Counted from the first letter of the stretch, positions 10,845-22,595 are shown. The stretch is 64,000 nt of DNA from Undaria pinnatifida (GCA_012845835.1 JABAKD010000010.1:16469355-16533354), one strand, 5' to 3'. Notes: a model not told the origin generated them from the sequence alone. Program-made: numbers and translations.

Positions 10845-11195
10845 CTGAACGTTAAGAGGCAAGAAGGAGACCAGCCCATAGCTATCGACCACATCGCAGA
10901 TCTCCTCCGTCATCTTAGCGAACCGCTTACTAATTCTTCGCCGACCACCGTCGCCCCCACTTCCCCGTCTGTCAGACCCGCCCTCGCCCCCTTCCTTTTC
11001 CCGTGGCTCCCCGTCGCCTTGGCTATCGGGTCGTCCCCGATCCCCTGCCTGATCTTCCCCCTCCTCTTGTTGATCTTCCTCCTCGCCCATGTTTGGCGGC
11101 GCGTCGAGATAAGCTAAGAGCTGGCGCATGTCTTGGCAGTCTGTGAAGAAGTCGAGGTTGAAAGGAAGGGGGCCCATTTGCTCCACTAGGTCCAC
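10845..11195 (-). CDS. GPN2: GPN-loop GTPase 2 (GPN2), exon 5
   Basis: A 117-codon exon. VDLVEQMGPLPFNLDFFTDC (the D completes the N/SKxD guanine-specificity motif that starts in exon 4) and DMRQLLAYLD are followed by a low-complexity insert of about 55 residues rich in E, D, G and R. Family sequence returns with FAKMTEEICDVVDSYGLVSF and LPLNVQ. The insert is not in human GPN2 and probably forms a disordered surface loop. Acceptor AACAG and donor CAG|GTGCTG are canonical; both ends are phase 0. Confidence 0.94.
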
Positions 11196-11214
11196 CTGTT
11201 GGTGGTGTACGTAG

Positions 11215-11370
11215 GAGAGCGGGAGGGGGGGGGAAGTACTCATTTTCTGCTTGCCTCAGTCATTTGACCATTGACCACGCTTGCTTTTCGAGACGGAGGG
11301 AGCACCTTTTCTACTCCTAAAAGAAGCATCTCCAACATATGGGCGCTCGTTACGTTTCTTCCATGCATAA
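11215..11370 (+). repeat. Dispersed repeat family D
   Basis: About 150 bp shared with 46540-46690, 59575-59720 and, in reverse, 61320-61510. Landmarks are 'gtactcatttgttgcttgcc', 'catttgaccattgaccacgc', 'gagacggagcac', 'ttcctactcc' and 'tgggcgct(t/c)gttacg'. Copies start next to a poly-G run. Confidence 0.85.
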
Positions 11371-11439
11371 TATGAAGAAAAACAACTTGTCTTAGGGCCA
11401 GTTTTAACGATTAAAAAAAATCCAATTAGGAAAAGTATA

Positions 11440-12224
11440 CAGGTTGGTTCACGTTAAAACCCCCAAAATTTACTCCCCGGCGAATGTCCACGCCGTTTTT
11501 TCGATTCAAACGGTGAAATTTTGCACACGTCTTCTGTGTGCCATTGCGAAGACCTCACCTGTTGTTCTTTTTTATTTTTATTTTTCGTCAGTTAAGTTTC
11601 TTTTTGAAAATGTGGCCCACCATGGACCAATTTATTTGGTCGAAAAAAAAAAAACGGAGGTCGGGCCTTTGGATGGGCATGTAGAACACGTGTGCAAAAT
11701 TTCAGGGTCTATCTCTCAAAAGCGGCGTGGACATTTGTACTTTTGTGCGTAAAAATGAGTAAGACAGGTTATTCCCTTCCAATTTCTTGGTTCTAGTGTA
11801 TGATCCAGTTTTTTTGCTAGATTCTGCTTAATGTTGAACACAGGCAGACCAGATCTTCGATTTTTTGCGAAAAAATTTGTACCGGCACGCCCTGGAGTAC
11901 CACCAACCGGTTCGTGCAAAATGCAGCACATTTTTTTTCTCGCTTCCGCTTGGAAAATGCCTGTGCAAAATGCGGCACAGTTTTTTTTCTCGCCTCCGCT
12001 TGGAAAAAGCCTGAGTATTATTGAAGAATATGAAGGCCTGTCATTGGTCGATACGAGTCTTGCTCCTAGAGACAGCCCGAGGTCGTTAAAAAAAAAACTG
12101 GCCATGTTGCCCTCTTCCTTTGGTCATGGTGGTCAGTACGATACCAAATATTCACCCTTTGACGGGATATTGCGAGCGGCCTTCGCCGGGGAGATAATTT
12201 GTTTTTCTTACGTGAACCAGCCTG
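11440..12224. mobile_element. Tc1/mariner-like TIR element, non-autonomous
   Basis: The ends are inverted repeats, CAGGTTGGTTCACGT on the left and its near complement on the right, flanked by TA on both sides, the target choice of the Tc1/mariner superfamily. Similarity of the inverted ends continues inward for about 90 bp (a shared 'ctccccggcgaa' block). The interior holds a 50-bp tandem pair at about 11914-12012 and no transposase. It is 785 bp long. Confidence 0.75.
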
Positions 12225-12888
12225 TAATCCAACTTGGATTTAGTTTCTAGAAAAAAACAGATTTGTCTCCTATCGAGGAAAGGGCGCATTGTTCTTCAAA
12301 TATGCAGGAAATTGGAATAACGCAGCAACTCACACAACGCCCTGCCGACGAACACCGACGAGAGTGGACAAGAGCGACGGCTTCTGTCGTCTCGTGCGCG
12401 CCGCCGCCAGCCTCTCCTTTCTTTTGGCGGCCCAGGGCGAGAAGCCGTCACCCTCAGGGTCTCTTGGGTGGGCGCAGGGGGCGTCAAAATGCCGCGCGCA
12501 GAACAGCGACGGCGATGAAGCTATCGGACTCTTAAGCGAATACTCGTGTTTTTGGCTCGTTGGATCGGTTTTCGTGGGGCTTGGGAAAAATTGGGATCGC
12601 GGCCGCTTTGATCTTTTTAGAGTCGCCATCGCCGGGGTGCAATGTTCTATGGGCTGTCGACGTAGGCGTGGCTGCTGCCCTTGTTGCCCTGGTCGCCTCT
12701 CGTTGAGATTCGCGTTTCATCGCCTAGATCGTGGTCATCAACGCGGCCAAAAATCGCCCCAGGCAGCCCCGGGTGTGTTGTCCCACCGCGAACGTACCCC
12801 TTCAAGTTGGGCCAACTCCCAAATTGGATTTGGATTCCCCGCCCAACAAAAAGCATTTCAAGATATTTCAACGTTTTCGTTCAATTCA

Positions 12889-13370
12889 AATTTCAGTTAC
12901 CCCGAAAAATCGGACTACTTAATGATGCTGGGGTGTCTAGACCAATCAACCCCATATTCGACTCGATTTTTTTTCCAAATTGCATTTTTTTTTTAATAAT
13001 CATTAAAAACTGGCTCTTATCGGCGTACCTACTGTTACGTAGGAGGGTCGCAGCAGATGACGCGTGATGCTACGACAGAGGTATACCGTTTTTTGGCGAA
13101 ATCACTTTCTGAATGCTTGGGCTCTCAAATTTCAGTTACCCTGAAAAATCGGACTACTTAATGATGCTCGGGTGTCTAGACCAATCAACCCCATATTCGA
13201 CTTGACATTTTTTCCAAATTGCATTTTTTTTTCTAATAATCATTAAAAACTGGCTCTTATCGGTGTACCTACTGTTACGTAGGAGGGTCGCAGCAGATGA
13301 CGCGTGATGCTACGACAGAGGTATACCGTTTTTTGGCGAAATCACTTTCTGAATGCTCGGGCTCCGCATC
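12889..13370 (+). repeat. Recent 240-bp tandem duplication
   Basis: Two adjacent copies, 12889-13129 and 13130-13370, are nearly identical over about 240 bp; only a handful of differences are seen. This is the freshest tandem duplication in the window. Confidence 0.95.
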
Positions 13371-13413
13371 GTGGTATATTTCGCTATTGTTTTGCGCGGT
13401 TTTCGTTGTACAC

Positions 13414-13502
13414 TTAACCCCTTTGTAGCCCCCAAACCCCTCCCTATGCTAAATCCAAGTCATTTTGTCCCCAAAAAGGGTTTCCAGTTGTAAAGGGGTT
13501 AA
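13414..13502 (+). mobile_element. TTAA-flanked 89-bp MITE, copy 1
   Basis: Ends in TTAACCCCTTT and AAAGGGGTTAA, a perfect terminal inverted repeat starting at TTAA. The same 89-90 bp unit occurs at 18375-18463 (reverse) and 25286-25375. TTAA ends are typical of piggyBac-type targeting, which is an inference because no transposase is present. Confidence 0.88.
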
Positions 13503-13875
13503 CACTTGCCTACAGCAGGCCGTGGGATAGTTCATCGAGTTGCAGTTTTATTAGATTATTTTTCCTTGAGTGAGGGGTAGTATTAAAAAAAAAGCGTTGC
13601 ACCCTCACGAAGCATGCGTCAAATGTGCGCATGTTCGTCAGCAGGTACAGCAAGAGGATGCCTAGTACGAACAAGGGCAATCCGAAAGACAAGCAGATAT
13701 TCGCAGAAATATATAAGAAATCATTTCAGCCGGTATCCTGAAGTTAGCGTTAGAACGCACCCTCTAGATAAGAAACCCAGCCTGAGTCAGTGTTTCTGTT
13801 TTTTTATTGGGTGTCCCGTACTGTATGTACTGCTGTGTGTGTTTCTTTTAATTCTCAGACGGGTAGGTAAAATTC

Positions 13876-14035
13876 ACGTATCTTCTTTTTTTTTTTTATC
13901 CTCCGGCGGATGGCGGAAAAAAAAAGCTCAAGCTCACCACACTTCCACGTATTTTCATACGCGTCATGTGTCGATTTAACTCAGTTGCTTTCGCAACCCA
14001 ACGCTAGCTGGCGCACCCTTCGGATCCCGTATCAT
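13876..14035 (-). mobile_element. Family P poly-A-tailed short repeat
   Basis: A nearly full family P copy on the minus strand. The head 'gatccgaagggtgcgccagc' lies near 14025 and the A-tail (T-run on plus) near 13885. It matches the copies at 15990 and 16205 over about 150 bp. Confidence 0.85.
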
Positions 14036-14564
14036 ATTAATCTCCTTGGGACTTCAGAGGAAGAAAAAGCCAAACGTACGTCATCAGTCGTACAACAACG
14101 GTGACGCGAAGCAGCCCGGGTTGCTGAGGTAGGTGCACTGGAGCTACAATGCCAGAAGTTGCGTCTGTGGGGTGTTTGCGATGTACCAAATTTGGCCGGG
14201 TAGGAATTCGGTAGTAAAACATATAAGAATTAGTATTGAAACCGTCGAAAGTCACAATCCAAGACCAACCCAACTCACCAAAAATCGGCGAAAAGATCGG
14301 TTACGAAACACGTTTTCCTACATTTTGTTTGCTTCTTTAAAACATATTTTTTTCGTGGCTTGGTTGGCCTTGGGTTATGACAGTCGTCGGGTTCAACGTT
14401 TCTTTTTGCATTTTTTCAAACCCAACAGAGGTTGGAAATCGCAAACACCCTTAGGCCAAGTCTTACACATCCGAATCCGTCTAGTAGCAGACGGTTGATA
14501 AGACCACACCGGGCATAATTGTGGTCGCCATGCTTAGGCCCCAACGGGGTCAACCACACGATGC

Positions 14565-14930
14565 TTCCACATCCAACTAAACTTGTCAGGAGACGGTCAG
14601 TCAAGGGGAAAGGTCCAGCGATCAAGGTTGTCAAACCGATCGTTCTACACTCCTAGTAGTTTGCCGTCGGTCAAGGTGAAATATTGGAAAATTGCCGTCG
14701 GTCAAGGGCTGACAGTGCCGTCTCCTGACATTTTTGCTCTGCACTATTTGTAATCTACCCTGTCTAACAAATTTGCCAGGAGACGGGTCAGTCAAGGGCA
14801 AAGGTCCAGCGGTCAAGGGTGTAAAACCGAGTGTTCAATACTAAGACCTAGTAATTTGGCGTCAGTCAAGGGGATTGTTGGAAAATTGCCGTCGGTCAAG
14901 GGCTGAACGCGCTGTCTCCCGACATACTTG
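14565..14930 (+). repeat. Two-copy tandem repeat of about 190 bp
   Basis: The units share 'aggagacggtcagtcaagg', 'aaaggtccagcg', 'gccgtcggtcaagggctga' and 'ctgtctcc(t/c)gacat'. The motif 'gtcggtcaagg' itself recurs within each unit, so the array has a nested structure. Confidence 0.85.
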
Positions 14931-15989
14931 CACCCTACTGTGTCGTGTGCCGATTTAACTCGATAGTATTGTAGGAGTAGTGGCCGACGTCATGTATCAG
15001 ACTGCATGTTGTCGCCCGCGCTGGCGTACAGTACTGCATGAGATGACTGCTGTATCTTGTAGATCCTCTACTTTCACGAGGGGGTTGCTGAAGGAGTGAG
15101 CTACTGAATGATTGGGGGGTGGGTGGCTACACGGGAGAAATACACGAAAATCGCGTATTCGTACAGCAGCCCAATCGTCAATCTATAGCAGCTTAGAGCA
15201 AGCTGTAAGTGGGCAAGAACGTACGACTACAAACTACTAGACAACGGCTGTAGGGAGTAAACGTCGCTAAGCTGACGTTTATCGGCCGTTACCAGCCGAT
15301 TTTTACGACGAATGTCACGCCAACGAAGCGAGCCAAATCACCCTCCCGCGTCCGATGGGGCCCGCCGGAGACACGCCGCTGCACTCGCCGTCGGAGGCTT
15401 CATTTTACACACGAAATACACAATAAAAAATAATACGATAGACGCACGGCATTGGGGACCGCAGCGCTCATGAACAGCGGGAGCATGTGTGAATGGGGGG
15501 GGGGTTGGTTGTAACATATCAATTTTGCGAAAGCGGCAGGCGATATGGGCTGTAAAGGATTGCGAAAACAGCACGGACATTGTGTGTGCTGGATGTCGAT
15601 GTGTGGAGAAGAACGAAGTAATGGGTTGCTGTGAATAACACACAAACAGTGCCTTTAAACTGCTGCTGTACTACAGTTTAGGCCCGTCAACAAAGAAACA
15701 CCTATTTGAAGTGAGCCTCAGATTCTTGTTGTGGCACCACCCTTCAACAAAGTTGAGCAAAGGCTATTATATAGGATTTAGTGTAGCGCTCGCCACTGAG
15801 CACGATGTCTAAGCGCAGTTTTCTTAGCGTCCGCCCAAGTGAGGCTTACTTTCTTATTGTTAATAGGCACTTTCTAGCTGGCGAGTCTGTACTGTAATGT
15901 TAACATTTGAGGCAAAAGAAGCCTGGAGTGTCCCCATAGACTTTTTTACCGTACCGACCCTCTGCTAGGAAACGGTTGTACAACGGCAG

Positions 15990-16155
15990 CTTGCTTACGC
16001 TATACCTACAATGGGACCCGAAGGGTGCGCCAGCTAGCGTTGGGCTGCGAAAGCAGCTGAGTTAAATCGACACACGACGCGTATGAAAATACGTGGAAGT
16101 GTGGTGAGCTAAAGCTTTATTTTTCCCCATCCGCCGGAGGATAAAAAAAAAAACA
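15990..16155 (+). mobile_element. Family P copy with A-tail
   Basis: Full-length copy: 'cgctatacctacaatgggac' head, 'gagttaaatcgacacacgac' body, 'ccatccgccggagg' then an A-tail. A second copy starts 50 bp downstream in the same orientation. Confidence 0.88.
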
Positions 16156-16204
16156 AAAAAAACGGCAGCTTGCGCTGCCGGGGTTGTAACGAAGACCACC
16201 AAAT

Positions 16205-16378
16205 AGGGACAGCTCACGCTATACCTACAATGGGATCCGAAGGATGCGCCAGCTAGCGTTAGGCTGCGGAAGCAACTGAGTTAAATCGACACACGACGCG
16301 TATGAAAATACGTGGAAGTGTGGTGAGCTAAAGCTTTATTTTTCCCCATCCGCCGGAGGTTAAAAAAAAAAAAAAAGT
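16205..16378 (+). mobile_element. Family P copy with A-tail, tandem neighbour
   Basis: Same orientation and structure as 15990-16155, with a 14-A tail. The two copies differ at a few positions (gacccgaaggg against gatccgaagga). The intervening 50 bp repeats 'cggcagcttgc', so the pair may have arisen by tandem duplication of one insertion rather than by two insertions. Confidence 0.88.
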
Positions 16379-16864
16379 CACGTGCGTGCACCCATTGGTT
16401 TTAGGCTACGCTGGGTGCGTCCTGCGATATCTTAACAGCGTAATAACAACTGTCGAACTTCCTATCTTACAAAAGTATTTCAAGTACATCAGCTGTGAGT
16501 CCGATAAACCTTGGGTGCCTGTAGGTCTTTTTATTATCAGAGCGCCCACCACTTCAAAGATGAGAAATACCACCAGGTATACTGCTGTACCCACGCTTCA
16601 ATTCTACTATAATCTGGGAATGGTTGCGAGTGATCGACGTGAAAGCTCATCATGCTGCACATTGTATGTCGGAAGGCAAACATAATCATAACATTGTCGA
16701 TGTATTATCGAAACAACAGCAAAAGGACCCTTAAACGACAAGGGGAGAGGGGTACGAAACTGTTCATCTCACGTATAAAATGGGTGCCGGGGAATTGATA
16801 ATGATTTGTTGTGGGTGGTCCCCCTGGCGACATCCATGGGAGCCACATATCTGCACAGAATAAT

Positions 16865-17045
16865 ACATCTATCGAACTCACAGCTGACGTGTTTAGACAT
16901 TTTTTTTCAAAAAAACATCAAATCTGTAAAAACGAGCAGCCAGTGTATCACGCAGCTTGCAAATAAGAGTATCGACCCCTAAGTTGATCGAAGTCACAGC
17001 TGACGACGCTTTTAAAATAATTTTGCAAAATGGGTGCCGGGGAAT
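16865..17045 (+). repeat. Dispersed 'cacagctgacg' repeat, tandem pair
   Basis: Two units share 'tcgaa(c/g)tcacagctgacg' and an adjacent 'aaaatgggtgccggggaa' word (16786 and 17036). Related words occur at about 540-590, 18060-18135, 18800-18910, 49500-49560 and 57200-57290. It marks an old dispersed family whose limits I cannot fix. Confidence 0.6.
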
Positions 17046-17425
17046 GTGACGTGGCCCGCATGTGGTTCCAGTGTTATATGACGTATGACAAGGGGATACA
17101 CTAAAAACATCCCTACAGTCTAATGTAAACCCCTGTAAAAACTCTTAACCCCATCGCCGCCCCTACAACATTTTACCTACATACTCGGGTATAGGAAGGT
17201 TAACTCCTGTCCATCTTGTTCCCCCCCAAAAAAAACGAAGAAACGAAAGATTGGTCGACCCTAAAACTTTCAACACAAAAATCCCCGGATTCTATACTTT
17301 ATTCTAGATAATAATATAGTGATGGTGAGGGTCAGGTCGACCGTACATATCCACATAAAACAATATTTATCATTTGTGGTATAAATACCAAAAATATTGC
17401 CAACATTTCATCGTGAATACGATGT

Positions 17426-17497
17426 GGACCCATGGCGCAATGGCAACGCGTCAGATTCCAGTCCTGAAGATTGGGAGTTCGAATCTCCCTGGGTTCA
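17426..17497 (+). tRNA. tRNA-Trp (anticodon CCA)
   Basis: A 72-nt cloverleaf. The 5' strand GGACCCA pairs with TGGGTTC (one G-U pair), discriminator A. The D arm is GCGC/ACGC with an AATGG loop. The anticodon loop TTCCAGT places CCA at positions 34-36, and the T arm GGGAG-TTCGAAT-CTCCC is perfect. Length and spacing match plant-type tRNA-Trp. The C at position 39 leaves one mismatch at the base of the anticodon stem. It sits in GPN2 intron 4 on the opposite strand, with no intron of its own, and a T-run follows. Confidence 0.93.
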
Positions 17498-17505
17498 TTT
17501 TTTTT
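17498..17505 (+). terminator. RNA polymerase III terminator of tRNA-Trp
   Basis: Uninterrupted T-run directly after the discriminator base of the tRNA-Trp gene, as expected for pol III termination. Confidence 0.85.
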
Positions 17506-18374
17506 TGCGTCAACTTTTTTTTTAGTCAAAATTATTGTTAATAGTACACCTATAAGTAATAAGAAACAGGCAGGCTGAGAACTAAACTCGGAGACGCAAT
17601 ACTGAATTTAATGTAGAACGCACTATCAAATACTAACTCGAGCCCGAGCCAGAGTTCGTTTTTTTTGCTTAACTTTTTTTTTAATCAAATACAGCAGTTC
17701 ACCTAATTAGATACAGGGCGGGAGGCTGGCTGAGAAATACAGGAAAATAAGAAACTGCGGAGAAGATATACTGAAGTGGGTGTAGAACGCACCCTTCATC
17801 AAATAAGAAATCCAGACGAGCCAGAATTCCTGCTTCTCATCAGGTGTCCTCCACTCTACCCGTCAAGAAACCGATATTTTACTCTTAAGCTACAAGATTC
17901 AAAATTTGAAGGTGTTTTCTACTCAAGCAGTAGAACAGCTATCGAATTTCCTAGTTCCCCTGCATCGTTTTTGGCCAATTTTTCTTGTAGGGCTTCGGAT
18001 GAGAGGGCAGCTTCTGCTGCAGTGTACCTGGTACTCAACCACTTGTCATTTTACGCAAACGGCAAGCAGATTGCAAAGCTGAGTATCGACCGCTCTTTCC
18101 GGTCGAACTCACAGCTCACGTGTAGAGATCTGCTGCAGGTTTTTCAATAACAAAAAATAAAATGGAGATGAAAAACATATAAGCTGTCGGATTGAAAAAA
18201 AATGTCTCAAACGTCAAGAAAATGTTTTAAAATACCTGGTCAATAGGGGGAAAAAAATGCTCCGCAACAGCGTTCCCCCGTTGGAAACGAGCCCATTTAC
18301 GACTACTACTGCTGTACATCACAAGTTATAATACAGCAGCAGTGTCATATGTAGGAGTATTATGAGGCCGTATC

Positions 18375-18463
18375 TTAACCCCCTTACAACTGGAAACCCG
18401 TTTTGGGGACAAATTTACTTGAAGTTAGTATACGGAGGGATTTGGGGGCCCTAAAGGGGTTAA
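18375..18463 (-). mobile_element. TTAA-flanked 89-bp MITE, copy 2
   Basis: Same length as the copy at 13414 and in the opposite orientation, beginning TTAACCCCCTTAC and ending CTAAAGGGGTTAA. The interior blocks 'actggaaacccgttttgggg' and 'acggagggatttgggggc' match. Confidence 0.88.
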
Positions 18464-20359
18464 CACATACCTGGTACTACAGCAATCAGATGGTTGGAAA
18501 TGGAAATGTCAGTTTAACGCGAAGAGCACACACGGCAGTAGTATTAATAGTAGTCTAGACTGCAGCAGCAACCGGGGGGAGCACACAGAAAAGAGGAAAC
18601 GGAGCCACACTCTTAGAAAGGTCGAAACGAATACAAATCAGAGCGTCGCGATTTCTGTGCGAATCGAAAAAATTACGTTTTTTTACAACTTTTTTTTCCC
18701 TTGGTTTTAGTAACCTCCCGGGCACCTATTTGGTTCCTTAAAAAAAATGTGTGGGTCTTCTTTTTTTTTGGGGTTCCTCTGCAGTAACCGTAAATGGCTT
18801 TCGACGAAATCCTCAATCTCACAGCTGCGGAGAATTTTTAGTTTTGAACAAAAAATTGAAAAAAGCTACGAAATCCTCTTGATCTCACAGTTGTACTGCT
18901 GTAGCGTATTCTTATTCTTAATAAAAAACAATAAAAAATGCTAACGCCGTTTGGGGTTCAGGCAGGTTCAGGGGAAAACACGACGACAAAAAGCGGCGAT
19001 TATAGACATACAGCTGATCATCGGCCAACCCAAGAAAATGCAGGCCGCCAAAAATTAGGGGATGCATTCGAACGACATTGCAAGGAGCTGTGCGACATGC
19101 GTGCAGCATCGTACAACTAACTTCACGCTCCAACAAATGCGGTAAATAATAGACGCCTGATAAGACCGCAATTAATTGTCTCGTCTCGTCGATATGCTTG
19201 AGTCCCAACAACAGGGTTTAAACGGGGTTTCAATATTACTGCCGCTCTATGCAGTACATGCTTGCTGAAAAGCGAATTATATTGTATCATTGCCAACCCT
19301 AGTTTGTGGTCACAAGACGTTGCCTCCGCATTAGTACCGGTGCTTACTTCGGCGCAGCATTGAGTACCAGGTGAAAATAGACCTCATATGATCATATGGC
19401 TGGGTGGCATGCGGTGTGGTCGGTTTCAGAAACGTACCAGGTATGTACCAGTATGGGCATGTTACGTACGTATGCTGACTTCTGACTTCACTTTAATACT
19501 TTTTGGCGGATGTAGGACATGCTTTCGGGGACATTCGTTTTTGTTCTGGGTTTTTGATTCAGTTTTCCTGGGGGGATTTTCCTGGTAATTCTCCGCCCGG
19601 TTTCGACGTCGCCCCCGCAGGGTGGGGCACGATGTCCATTCCGCGCGCGCGAGTTGGGTTTCGTACATAGCGCGTTCTGGTACGTTTTTGCGACCGCTTG
19701 GGGTTTTGCTCGCGAGGTTGTTGACTCTTCCGTCTTCGACCCCAGCGCTTTCGCATTTTGTTATTGTTTCAATTTTTCTGCATAGTTCCCGTTTTCCCTT
19801 TTCTCTGCCCCCGTTTCCCTCTCAAATCTGTGGAAGTGATGTCTCTCGCTCCCATCAATCCCGCCATTCGCTGGAGTGTTCTGCACCCTTTTTCCCGTCT
19901 TCCGTTCTTCGTTCGAGGTTTTCTGCTGTAGAATTTTTCCCTGAGGCTTCGTAGCCTCGCAGGGTAGAAGTGTGGGAGTAGGTTGTGAAGAGCCGCATCT
20001 TCGAGTCAGGTTCTAGATCGCGGAAACGGTGCTTCCCCGAATCTATTGCTGCATATACGGCTCATCATGGTGGGCTAGTGTTATGGTATTCCCCTGGGAG
20101 CCTAACAAAGCGTAAGATATGGGATACGGCTGGATGTAAAGGGTTTCAAATGTCTTTGAAGGCATGTGCGTATAGGAAAAAAGGGGTGATGCTTTTGCCT
20201 CGCGGAATTGAACGCTATTCAATTCGTCCGTGGCGTGTGTGGAACTAATACAAGAGCTTATCTAGTACTTGTACAAGTGAATGACCAACGTGGAACCTGC
20301 CTAGTAGAGAAACCCGCAAAGGGTGGCCTGTGTCTGTAACAGCCCCTTAACCTTATTAT

Positions 20360-20660
20360 AATGCTTCAGCTCGTATGATGTATACGTGTACCACTTTTGG
20401 TTTGTTTTATTTTTCCCCTGGGCGGGATATTCTTTCACTCTGCATGTCCAGACTCCAGACTGACTGGAGCCTGTCCTGTGACCACGGGCTTGATCGTGCG
20501 AGTTAATGTGAGATCAACAACTTGGCATGACATAATACGATATGATATGATATGATATGTTATGATATGATATGTTATGATATGATAAGGTATGATATGG
20601 TATGATATGATGTAATACGATATGATATGATATGATATGATATGATATGATATGATCTGC
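20360..20660 (+). repeat. Family B copy ending in (TATGA)n
   Basis: The 'gactggagcctgtcctgtga' core near 20460 is followed by 'gcgagttaatgtgagatcaa', then a pentanucleotide array at about 20527-20655. At 7640-8052 the same core is followed by CTA repeats instead. Confidence 0.8.
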
Positions 20661-20740
20661 GTTTTGTGTCTACCACCACTGCCATCGACGGCAGACGAAC
20701 ACTCACATGTTTGTTAAAACTTAAACTACACTAATAATAG

Positions 20741-22231
20741 TGAGACCGTTGCTGATGGAAAGCCGAGGTTTCGTGAAAAAAAAAACCCGACGATACCAGC
20801 CAAACTTTGCCTACGACGGTTGTCTATGGGCCCATTGTTTTTTTTCTTATAACTTTCCAATTTTCCGGAAAAAATGGATTGCTGGCGGCGATCTCGGGCA
20901 ACATCTGCTTGAGGAATTCTCAAGCTGATCTTGGGGTAGAAGTGGCGAGATTTCGCGTCGTCCTAGCACTTCGCTTGATGCAATCAACGACCGCGTCGTG
21001 AGATCTGAATGTGGCGAGCTACTAATAGTTAGGGCTCCGACCTACCCTTGGTGTCCAGTGCTCACATTACCCCTGGTGACGTATGGCGATCGCCAACCAG
21101 ACTGCTGTTAAAATACATTTTGAAAAAAAACTTCTATTTGACGGCTAGTTTTTGGAAAACAGGGACAAAAAGTCTCGATCGTCTCCCAACGGGCAAAAAG
21201 TACAATTTTGAGAGTGCTTGAGGAAAGACCACAGGAAAACGCGGGCAACCTCTCGCGCCCTAGAGCATGGATCAACATGAAATCTTCGGCGCTGTAACCT
21301 ACACTAACGTGGCTTATCCAGAACGAAGAGGGCTGATCGTGGGCTGTCTCTATATCGAAATCGAAGTTTAATCGCGGTTGTTGTGACAACGCTGACCGAG
21401 GCTTGATAAAAGTTGGCGAATTGGGACGCTTGACAAAAAAAAAAAAGTTCTACCGTTTTTTCCCGCTTCGACGGTACCGCAATTTCTTCAATTAGATAGA
21501 CTTTCGTACCGTCGCTGTGGGCAAAAAACGACCAACAAAAATGTTTCTGGTTCTTTTTCAGTCAAGCGGCCCATTTGATCAATTTTCTTCAAGCCTCGGT
21601 CAACTTTGTCCAACAAGCACCACTGACCTTCGATCTCGAGATAAGAGACAACCTTCGACCACCCCTCTTCGTTCTGGACAAGGTCACATGAGTGCAGGTG
21701 ACAGCGCCTAAGAGTTTACGTTCATCCCTGCTCTAGAACGTGAGAGGTTGCCCGCGTTGTCCTGTGGTATTTCGTCAAATTCCCTAAAAAATCTACGTTT
21801 GGCCCGTTGGGAGAAATATAGAGTTTGTGCCTCTGTTTTCCACACACCAGCCGCCAAACGTATTAACAGAAGCCTGGTCGGCGCCCGCCACACATCACCG
21901 GCCGCAGTGCAAGCACTGTACACCAAGGGTGGGTCGGAGCCCCTAACGAGTTCGCCACGTGCACATCTCACGACGCTGTCGATGATTTCGCCGAACGAAA
22001 TGCGTGGGGCACACGAAAACACGTCACTTCTAGTCCAAGATGTGCTTGAGAATTTCTTGAGCGGACGTTGCCCAAGATCGCCGCCAGAAATCATGTTTCT
22101 TCAGAAAATTTGAAAGTTTAAAAAATAAAATCCAATAATCGGGCCCATAGACAACCTTCCAGGCAGAGTTGGCTGATTTCTTCGATTTCTTTTTACTGAG
22201 CATCGGCTTGCTATTAGCAACGGTCTGAGAT
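20741..22231. repeat. Giant 1.5-kb inverted repeat (fold-back)
   Basis: The two arms, about 20741-21477 and 21506-22231, are reverse complements along their whole length with perhaps 20-25% divergence. Matching landmarks include gagaccgttgct at both outer ends, 'gggcccat', 'ggcgatc', 'cagcgtcgtgagat/cgcgtcgtgagat', 'gctccgac(c/c)(t/c)acccttggtgt' and 'ccagaacgaagag'. They meet at CGACGGTAC/GTACCGTCG around a loop of about 28 nt. No transposase was seen. It lies inside GPN2 intron 4, so the pre-mRNA would contain a long hairpin. It is either a fold-back element or an inverted duplication of a gene fragment. Confidence 0.92.
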
Positions 22232-22429
22232 CGAGGATTTCGTCGAAATTCATCTTTGCACGTTGTGCGCGATATTCAGAATAATATAGCATACGTGCCA
22301 GACATGCTATACTAACTCCTACCTGCTCGTACCAGGTGGTCCAGCAGCAAACCGCGACACTGCTGAAATCGATTTCGTGAGTGCAAATCACGCAAGGGTT
22401 ATTAAATAAAAACCTGACTATAACTAGCG

Positions 22430-22595
22430 GAAAGCGCGAGAACGTTTGAATCGCAAAATTCGATGCACGCATCGACAAGAAACGGGAATGCTGAACCCTA
22501 TGCGCGACAAATATGGAGGCACTTACCGGGGAGGGGGGAGGGGTGATGCCTGTGACCACGGCTTGTCCAGAAGATCGCTGAGGGCAAAACCTCCT
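22430..22595 (+). mobile_element. Truncated tRNA-derived SINE (tail part)
   Basis: Matches the body and tail of the SINEs at 38078 and 58089: 'gcggaaagcgcgag', 'aaccctatgcgcga', then 'cctgtgaccacggcttgtcc' and agaag. The tRNA-like head is missing. It ends about 80 bp from GPN2 exon 4. Confidence 0.8.
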
